Shown: positions 55,978 to 64,000 of the stretch, piece by piece | Layout: every line of letters begins with the position of its first letter | Position numbering within the stretch: the first letter of the stretch is position 1 | From: Hypholoma sublateritium FD-334 SS-4 | Lineage: Eukaryota; Basidiomycota; Agaricomycetes; Agaricales; Strophariaceae | DNA length: 64,000 nucleotides | Assembly (NCBI GenBank): GCA_000827495.1 | Contig: KN817626.1 | Span: 74,141-138,140 of the forward strand | Reading direction: 5' to 3' | Program-made: the position numbers and the translations under genes | The notes under the pieces: model-generated | What the model saw: the letters and a program-made list of their open reading frames with translations, nothing else | The model's database searches: none | What the model was told of the DNA's origin: nothing

Positions 55978-58965
55978 GTGGTATTCTGGTACATTATTTA
56001 TTAATAGAATTGGTATTCCGGTATCAAATGCTTTATTAGTGGAGTACGGGCGCGCAAAAGCATGTACCCATTGAAGGGAATATGGTCTCGTAGATCCATA
56101 TTATTAATAGAATTAGTATTCAGGTACCAAATGCTCTTATCAGTGGGGTACGGTCGTGCAAAATCATGCGCCTATTAAAGGGAATATGATCTTGTAGAAC
56201 CATATGTCTCCGAATTCGTTCTTTGATGCATAGGTTACTACCTGCATATACCAATCTACCCGTTACATTCAATGTGTGCGCGCACCACCCAAAACTACAT
56301 GGTATACCCCTGTTAATTCTCTCTCTTGACTGCATAAAGTGGGGGGACATATGAATGCTGCTGCCTGAAAGCACCGTAGTGTGTTATAGATTGTACCAAT
56401 ACTACATATATCACTCAATGACGAGATATAGTCCTGTAGAACTATATTTCATCGGCGCGTGAACACACATGGTATTTATATTTCACCTGTAGAGTATGGT
56501 GTCGCAATACCACGTTCCTTTTATAGGTCAAGATAGTCCATACATACCATATTCCATTTGACATCCGATACGGTTTAAATAAACCCATCAAGAACACATG
56601 GTAAATTTCTACCATTCACAGAGCTCAAGGCGTCCCTCCATGTACAGACATGGCTCATATGGGATGGGCTCAGCGCACCTCATCAGCGGCCCTGCGTGAG
56701 CCAGCCAGCCTTCGCACTATTATTTGAGGTCGCCGCCATTCCGCGGCCCGTGCCCGGGATGAGCGGACCGTTCCATTCCTGCGGGGCGCACATCTGCGTC
56801 TGGGTATTTTTCCCCTTCTTGCTCATCTAAACCACACAAACACGTGCGCGCCACCGGCTCTGGGCCTTTCATGGTTCTGTGGCACTGTTCACATGTAGAT
56901 TATGGTGTATCAATACCATGTTTCTTGTGTAAGACAAGATGGTCCATACATACTATATTCCATTTGACATCCAATACGGTGTAAATAAATCCATTAAGAA
57001 CACATGGTAAATGTCTACCATTAACAGGGCTCAAGGCATCCCTCCACGCGCAGACATGGCGCATATGGGATGGGCTCAGCGCACTTCATCAGCGGCCCTG
57101 CGCGAGCGGCCGAGCCTTCGCGCTATTATTTGAGCGCCGCCGCTGCGCGGCCCGTACCCGGGATGAGCGGACCGTTCCACATCTGCGTCTGGGTTTTTTC
57201 CTCTTCTTGCTCATCTGGACCACAGAAACACGCGCGCGCCACCGGCTCCAGGCCTTTCATGGCTGCACATGGCAGGTTTTATGTGTCACTGTTCACATGT
57301 AGATTATGGTGTATCAATACCATGTTTCTTGTTTGAGACAAGATGGTCCATACATACTATATTCCATTTGACATCCGATACGGCTTAAATAAATCCATTA
57401 AGAACACATGGCAAATCTATACCACTCATAGCACCCCTCCACGTGCAGACATGGCGCATATGGGATGGGCTCAGCGCACCTCATCAGCGGCCCTGCGCGA
57501 GCGGGCGAGCCTTCGCGCTATTATTTGAGCGCCGCCGTTCCGCGGCCCGTACCCGGGCTGTGCGGACCGTTCTATTCCCGTGGGACGCACATGAACTATG
57601 TCTGGGTATTTTCCTCTTCTTGCTCATCTAGACCACGCAAACACATGCACGCCACCGGCTCCAGGGCTTTCATGTCTGCACAGGGCGGGTGTGCTGTATC
57701 ACTGTACTATGTCTTCAATAGATTATGTTACCATCAACGGATTGTGGTCGTGAAAAACCATAGGATGTTATGCGCGGAATACGTAGTTGCTCAAATCAAT
57801 ATGATCTTATTTAACCATATATTATCATTAAGTACATATGCTTGTCCAAAACCATGCATAAGGGAATATGGTCGTCCAGAACTGTCAGTCCGGAGAACCG
57901 GCGGGGCGCCCAGCAGCGCCCAGCACGCATACTTATTTATAGCACCATGGTAAATATCTACTATTTGGTGGGCCCTGCACGCGCTCTAGCGATCCCTCCA
58001 TGGAAATGTGGCCTTACCGCTCAGCGGATTATAATCGGATACGCCGCTATTCTATCTATCAGCCTGGAATAAGCGGGGCTTCTCTAGCCTTATCTCCATA
58101 GTGGACGCGAGCGCGCCGCCGGCTTCAAGTCTTTTCCGTGTATGTGCACAGGCGCGGGGTCGCGATATTCCTGTACGATGTATATTTATTAATAGAATTT
58201 GGTCTCTAAGAACCAAATTTTACCATCAATGAAGTATGGTTGTATAAAACCGTACAGACTAGTACGTCTGTGTGATGTGAGAATAGATTTTAACTTTAAA
58301 TGGTCATCTCTGTCGCCTGTGCACACTGCAGCGCCTCTTTACGCACACCTTGAGACGAAGGCAAGCGTTGTCTAACCGGTAAATATCAATACATGGAGGT
58401 CCGCGCAACCGAGAATAAGGTCATAGTATATATCGTACTATTTATGGTTCACTCATACCATGTACTATTTATAACTCACTATGATCTGCGCAAACCGTAT
58501 ATCGTCGTGACTGGTATATGGTTACAATATACCAAATAAACGTATATGGTCATCAATTACCATTCTGGCTTACGAATTTAGCGCCCACCTCATGTGTGAT
58601 GCGTTCTCAACAACGAATCTGCTGTACTTGTGATGCTAGACTGTTGCGGCCGAGGCCGTTTCTCGCCGGCTTCCGGTGACTTACAAGAGTGCGCGAAATC
58701 TGCACAAGGCATCCGGTAGGCTTATTATTACTGTGCATATGTAGTGTAGCATCACTTGTACCCTAGTAAATTGTTTCAGTAGTCCCTATCACAGTACATG
58801 AGTTATAAAGTAGCAATGAAGACGATGAGTTGCCGGCCGCCGAACGCCGATCAGTTGAAATATAATTGACATATGGTTCGCATGTACCACTGTATCTATT
58901 AATAGGGAGTATGGTTGCGAAAGACCGTAGGCTGTCATTAAGCGAATATGGATTAAATTGACCAT
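55978..58965. repeat. Array of about 36-bp units each carrying an 18-bp dyad NNGGT-N8-ACCNN
   Basis: An AT-rich region where imperfect palindromes with a constant 8-nt spacer recur more than twenty times. Examples: 56010-56027, 56046-56063, 56082-56099, 56113-56130, 56150-56167, 56186-56203 (steps of 31-37 bp); and ATGGTGTATCAATACCAT at about 56901 and 57305, ATTTGGT...ACCAAAT near 58203, TATGGTTCACTCATACCAT near 58444, ATGGTCATCAATTACCAT near 58547, TATGGTTGCGAAAGACCGT near 58911. Between dyads a TATTAATAGAAT or ATTAAGGGAAT spacer is common. The spacer bases vary while arms and spacing persist. No ORF accounts for it. Confidence 0.82.
56492..57710 (+). repeat. Three tandem copies of a 405-bp unit
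   Basis: Copies begin near 56492, 56898 and 57302 (periods 406 and 404). Each starts with a TATGGT dyad, then CATTTGACATCCGATACGG, ACACATGGTAAAT, a GC-rich stretch (GGGATGGGCTCAGCGCAC, CGCGGCCCGTACCCGGG) and CTTGCTCATCTAGACCAC. Diverged by scattered substitutions and small indels. Non-coding; the repeated short ORFs are by-products. Confidence 0.9.
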
Positions 58966-59061
58966 GGGTATTCTCTACTTTCTACAGGACTATATTGGTT
59001 TCTGCGCGTACCCAACATGTACCCGGTCTGCGATGAATATATGTGAACTGGAATATCTTGT

Positions 59062-62000
59062 CTATTTCAACATATTTATAATACGAAGTCTGTTCCAAAT
59101 GGAAAGAAAAACTTTGATGAGCATCATTGCTCTCTCTTGACCCATATAGCTGATCGCTTTTCGAATACGCGAAAGTCCTTGGTTTCCACATTCAGCTGCA
59201 CTTGAATTGAGGCGGAGTAGTCGAGGGTCAGAGTTCTTGTAACTCTTCAGAAAGCATGCCGATGCACATTTGGTGTGGTCTGATGCATGGAAGTCGTCAA
59301 TGGTAAATAGTGTGTTCTGAAAAAACTCCGGTTCTCGCAAGACGCAATATGGCTGGAGTGCGCATGCGAAGTCGTATACAACTACCTCCGGTGCCTTCGG
59401 CCACATGGAATACATGGCTGCAAAGACATCGTTTCGTCCTTCGCCCACAGGAATGCAGTGAAACCCATAAGCCACGCTATGTGTACACCAACACACCATG
59501 ATTCCTCCAGTGAGTTTCTTGGGGCTGTAGGTTGAATAGTACTTGCGGCATCCTCCCTTTTGCTCTTCTGCGCTGTCCTTTGCGTCCTCTTTGAGCGATG
59601 GATATGTAGGCCGATCTCGTAGCTGCGGCATTCCATAATGACAACCTGTCTTCAAGCGCCCGTTAGTAAATGGAATTATCTTCAGATTAGGATAACCAGC
59701 GCACCTGTTGCCAGTCGCTGTTGTCGTATGCAATTTTGGGGTCGATCTCGGCTGTTGAATGGACGATTAGCCGTCGGCGTACGGACTCTCCCCTGGTATA
59801 GAGCCATTTGCATATGTTCAATGTCTCTGGGCGAATTTTTGAGTGGTGTTGGAGCTCGTATTGGACGGTATTGTAGACGCTCGGGATGTGAATAAGTCGG
59901 GAACTTGTAAGATAGCTGGGCGATAGAATAAACTGCTTAAGAAGGATCAACGCGCGGGCATTCATCATTTGAAGCGCATTTTCCTCAGCCGCAATCTATT
60001 GTCACATTGGTAGTTAGTATATTATCATGCAGTATGATAGCGTGATACGATACCTGGAGGAAGAGCTCCCTATATTCACGCGGTATATTGGTCTTNTTCA
60101 GNACGGCCTCTGTTCCGAAATATTCCCGGAATAGCCCGCCTAGCGAACCGTCCAGCTGAGACAGATCCTCAACGACACCGGGGATTAACAGGAATCGTTT
60201 CTTGAGACTTTCTTTCTTCTTTGCTAGTGCCTCAGCCCTGGCTCCTCGCGCCTGCTCAGCATCACTATCAGATCCCGAATCTTCCCGGTCACCGTCNGGT
60301 TCNGGTCCTCCAGCTAGAGGAGGCCCATTGATTATCTCGCGCATGCGTTTGCGCAAACCTCGATCAGGAATACATTGGGTCTCCCTNACTCTGATGGTTT
60401 CCTCNTAGACCAATGATCCTGCGCGAATTGTGGTAGGAGGTCTGAGGGAAGGTAACGCCATNTTTCGACTGAATGAGATCGAGACGCCATCCCAGATGAT
60501 GGCTGATGGATTTGGGCCGCATTGAGGACACGTCATGTCGTTTCCAAATTGAATAAGTTTGGCGTAAGCGAACCAGATGTCTCGAAACTTCCTCTGATCA
60601 AGGAAGCGTTGCGGCGTGGATAATGTTGAATAGCGTCGTGATATCCCGGTGACCCAGGCTGTGAAAGGAGTTTCCGATGCGGTAAATGCATTAATATAGT
60701 CATCGAGAACGCGGTGGGTAACCAGAACTCGGTTGTCCACATTGAAAATCCCCAGCTCACGACAATCAGGCCCAAGACGCACAAATGCACAAGCTGGACA
60801 ACGCTGTACCTGTATACTTGTTTCCCAAGACCTCTGGAGATCAAAAACAGTGCATTTTTTCGTCACAAACGGCGCTGATGGGTCGTACATCCGTCGGGGG
60901 GATAGGCAGTTGCAGGACGACGTGGAATTCAAGGAAATGAGGGCCGGAGGATTGCAAGGATCAGGTCTAGGATAAGGCGGTGCATCGGATGGAATACGAG
61001 CCCAGACTGGAGGATCAAAGGGAAGGTGTGAGACAGTTAATTTGCCATCGCGAGATCGCAGAACTTTGCGCGCTATACAGATAGAATAGCCCAGGTATTG
61101 AGTTCTGGCGAAGCAATTGACTTGAATTATTACTGACCTTCAACATGCGGTGTCGGATTTAAGTCCTTCGCATTCATGTCCTTCTGAATGTGTTGCTGTA
61201 AAGACCTCCTGGCGATTGTTATGTGCATACAGTCCGACACTGTAGTATCGAGCGCGCAGCCCCATTTGCCTGACCCATCATTTTTACCAACATATTCTAC
61301 CACCGTGCAGTTCTTAATCGTAGCATCTCTCGGCGGGGGAATGGACATGACATTCATAAATTGGTGGATGCCATCTCCCCATGGATACCGTAGAATAAAG
61401 GTGGGCTTGTCATGATTAACTATGGAAAGTGTGAGATACGAGAGAATGCGAGTGATTGAGAACCTTACGGGGCATATCAATATCGTCGGGGAAGTACTTA
61501 TCACCATGTTCAAGGATGAACTTCGAGTGAAAGCAAGATGATGTTCTTTTTGAATCGGGGCATAGGCAGACTACTATTTTGGTGGTCCCCTCTATGCTCG
61601 CGTGTATGTGATACCAGTAGGACTATTGACAGGTTGAGATGCGTGGTAGTGNAGTTGGCNAAAAAACTCACCGTCGCTTCCGATTTCTGGGAGTTCCATC
61701 CATTGGCAACAAATGTCTTTTTGGATAGTTGATAGAACGGCAAACCACCGCTAATTACNGAATCAAAAAATAACTCATATCCTCCCGGAGTGAAATCGTC
61801 NGACAATGGCAGAANGGCGGGTAGTAGCCCTNGGCTGAGTGGCACAGATATATTGTCTCCTGCATCCACCAGANGACTTGACGGAGAGTCCGTATTATCA
61901 TAGGTNGTCCAATCGTTTTGNNTTTCATCATGGCTGACCACGCTATCGNCCACGCCGTCGAGACTGACATGGTGCTGCTCTGACTGAGAGATCTCGGCGG

Positions 62001-62235
62001 CCTGTGGTAGTGAAAGATCCAGACGCGGTCGCTTGATTCCGGTTTCCCGCGGGCCAGCNNTGACAACTTTGGATGTCCCGTTCGTGGTTCCCTTTCGCTT
62101 GCCAGAGATGATACGAGCCTTTCTCCTAGGTGTGACGATAGGTCCATTGTTCTTATATTGGCTTGAAATTGAGATACGCTCAGGCGCCGGGGGAGAGAGC
62201 TTGCGNAGACGTATACGTGAGGTGGAATATTCCAT
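59062..62235 (-). CDS. KDZ transposase with CxC cysteine clusters, 965 aa
   Basis: Kyakuja-Dileera-Zisupton type DNA transposase of basidiomycetes. Minus-strand exons 62235-61672, 61622-61469, 61419-61138, 61072-60054, 59995-59705 and 59649-59062 sum to 966 codons with no internal stop (several N bases). N-terminal region: basic and Ser-rich, then WYHIHASIEGTTKIVVC. Middle: the CxC-type cluster (CNCLSPRRM, VQRCPACAFVRLGPDC, DMTCPQCGPN). C-terminal catalytic-domain sequence is strongly KDZ-like: GGIMVCWCTHSVAYGFHC, VVVYDFACALQPYC, FTIDDFHASDHTKC, RLNSSAAECGNQGLSRIRK and VFLSIWNRLRI. The start at 62235 is the best in-frame choice; an upstream ATG at 62295 exists. Element ends were not identified. 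Confidence 0.9.
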
Positions 62236-62617
62236 GACTGATGGATCTGAGCAAACGCGGAAAGCCAAACACATAAAGTAGTCCAGGAATGCCATTGATA
62301 ATATTATAGATCGACCATACCACCTCGGTCATATTCAGTCCGTTACGGATCAGACATACCGTCGGAGACAGTAAGATNAGCCATACTNTTAATATAAGTA
62401 TCGCTATAAATAGTACTAGGACTCGGTATATTATTATCGNACAAGTTTCTAGATTTAATTATAGTTCACTGATACCATATACACTTGATATGATATCTGC
62501 AGACGCCNTTGACAGCATTTGGTGGAGTAATAGCACAAATTAATGACCAAAAAAAGCCGAAACAAAACTATAAAAGTGTGCCCACTCTCAACCGCCTCTC
62601 TGCTACTACGTGTCCAC
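62236..62617. promoter_or_regulatory. Divergent promoter between KDZ transposase and the Cys/His-motif gene
   Basis: About 380 bp, AT-rich, with a plus-strand TATAAAAG at 62569-62576, 42-49 nt before the ATG at 62618. A minus-strand core promoter for the transposase was not located with certainty. Confidence 0.55.
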
Positions 62618-64000
62618 ATGAACACCGCTACCGAGTCTAGACAACGGGCACCAAGAATATGCCGGCAATGCCCAGGAGCTCCGTTAAAGACTGAGTGTAT
62701 TCACGGGAAGAAGAAAGCAGTTAAAGCAGTCTCAAAGCGCCAGGTTCGAGTCGAATACACTTCTCTCAATGTGTTAGCTGACGCGCATGGCAGACACGTA
62801 GCGTAACGTCTGCGACACCTGACAAAGTATTATTCCATTCACTCATTTTAAATTACACTTGACATATCATGTATGCAGGGGAAATCCAAGAAAACCAAGA
62901 CAAGTGGTGATCAGAATCAAAAGCGGGGACCTAGGCACTGTCGTATGTGCCCAGGGTCGCCGCTGCGCTCAGAGTGCGAGCACACCATTCGAGGAAAGGC
63001 TTTTATTCTCAATAAGGCTATCGNTTTGGTGTGTCCTATAACCAGCAATGTATCTTAATTTCTACTGACATGTCACGCATCCAGGAAATTCAGGGTGATT
63101 TGGGCTCTCACCACCGTCGTGACGAAGCACACCCACAGCACTTTCCGTCCATGATGGCGAATGGGCTCACGTCTCTGTATGAAGGAGTCCCTACAGCTCC
63201 AGGAATTCATGCGGGAGTCCAATCCACAGCGCCTGCAGGNCCGGGCCCTTTGTTTTTATCTAGCCCCAATTCAGGTAATGAAGTGCCATCTCATCTGTGT
63301 AGTCTCGAGATNAAACATTTGNTTCAGATGAACGCCGACGTTCGTCATCGGAAGGTGGCGACGACGCAGATTTCTTCGCATCTGGCACACGTGAAGGGCT
63401 GCATTCGCCTTCCACAAGCGGAACCTTCGGGGAAGGCGAGTTCCGGCTTGACTTCAGTACATATAGTCCACCGTCGTCGCCCAGTTCACCGTCGCGCGGA
63501 AGGATGAATGGCGGGGAACAAAGCATGCTTGCACAGATACGACGTGGGTACTTTAGACTTTAGGCAGTCGCGCAGTCAGGAGATAACAGCTACTCAAAAA
63601 TTATAGACCAGAGCGACCCATACCCGTCGCCGGGGGCAGCATTGTCCAGTCCACCATCGTCGCAATCAACTAGGGCCAGCAGGAACAATCCTAAACACGG
63701 TTACGTCAAAGGAGCCATGCGAGGGGGGATCGATCATCGTAAGAGTCTACAGTGTCATATTTATTCAAACTCGCTAAATTACTTGTATATTCAGTCGCTG
63801 TCCGAAAGCATGCAATACCAAAGCCTATTGAACAAACTAACGCTGCCAGCAAGCGCTTTCTGCAAATGATGAACGCTCTTTTCNCTAAGGTAATGTTATA
63901 TTTTCAATGATGTCAATGGTACACATTACTCATATAAGCAACCAGTGTGAAGATATATCTACTGCAACTTCATGCTGGCTATTTATTGGTGCCCAACATA
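62618..64000 (+). CDS. Gene with duplicated Cys/His motif divergent from KDZ, 3' end beyond window
   Basis: Exons 62618-62743, 62879-63028, 63085-63274, 63328-63543, 63607-63738 and 63795-63889 keep one frame and end at a GT donor, so the gene continues past the edge. Two copies of one motif sit in exons 1 and 2: CRQCPGAPLKTECIH and CRMCPGSPLRSECEH (C-x2-C-PG-x-PL-x3-C-x-H), each preceded by a basic RxPR. This would suit a small zinc-binding element. The rest is Ser/Pro/Gly-rich (SPPSSPSSPSRGR), then AVRKHAIPKPIEQTNAASKR. Family not recognised. The divergent arrangement with the transposase suggests it could be an accessory gene of the element, but it may simply be a neighbour. Four N bases fall in exons. 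Confidence 0.65.

Noticed and set aside
55978..56210. Regularly spaced palindromes suggested a CRISPR array
   Set aside because: The units are degenerate tandem repeats in a eukaryotic genome with no unique constant-length spacers or cas genes.

Overview
The window looks like nuclear DNA of a basidiomycete fungus, most likely an Agaricomycete. The reasons are many 46-60 nt GT-AG introns, a KDZ-type transposase with cysteine clusters, three DUF7918-type proteins, a fungal GMC oxidoreductase, a mushroom-type lipoxygenase and a PFA4 palmitoyltransferase. All exon models were assembled by hand from reading frame, splice consensus and family knowledge; none was checked by search or RNA data.

Bases 1-20 kb are ordinary gene-dense sequence: ATM1 (mitochondrial ABC transporter, minus, runs off the left edge), a secreted or membrane-tethered GMC oxidoreductase (minus), a glutathione S-transferase (minus), a WD40/DUF2415 protein (plus), a two-domain type I membrane protein with one in-frame TGA (plus), the palmitoyltransferase PFA4 (plus, apparently with a 1-nt exon), and a cysteine-rich single-pass membrane protein (minus).

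Bases 20.4-37.1 kb form a large inverted repeat. Two diverged, mostly non-coding, GC-rich arms (about 20443-27055 and 32487-37083) flank an intact polyglutamine-rich C2H2 zinc-finger regulator gene (27190-31349). The right arm carries a 176-bp poly(A)-tailed insertion with a 13-bp target-site duplication, and the left arm preserves the empty site.

Bases 37-54.3 kb are a duplication-rich block. They hold decayed copies of the zinc-finger gene (about 38.1-39.5, 47.7-48.0 and 48.0-49.6 kb), two relics of an unidentified gene, an intact lipoxygenase, and three intact six-exon DUF7918 paralogues (A plus, B minus, C plus), each ending in an IDLT/IDLL-type acidic tail that resembles a SUMO-interacting motif. 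A fourth, truncated DUF7918 copy lies at 31.9-32.3 kb beside the intact zinc-finger gene, so zinc-finger plus DUF7918 appears to have been duplicated as a unit.

Bases 54.5-64 kb hold a small three-exon gene, a 3-kb AT-rich region built from about 36-bp units each containing an 18-bp dyad (NNGGT-N8-ACCNN), a 405-bp triplicated satellite inside it, an intact 965-aa KDZ transposase gene (minus), and a divergent gene with a duplicated Cys/His motif that runs off the right edge. Isolated N bases occur only in this last part, and a 110-N gap at 38873 is flanked by an exact 83-bp duplication. I saw no tRNA or rRNA genes.
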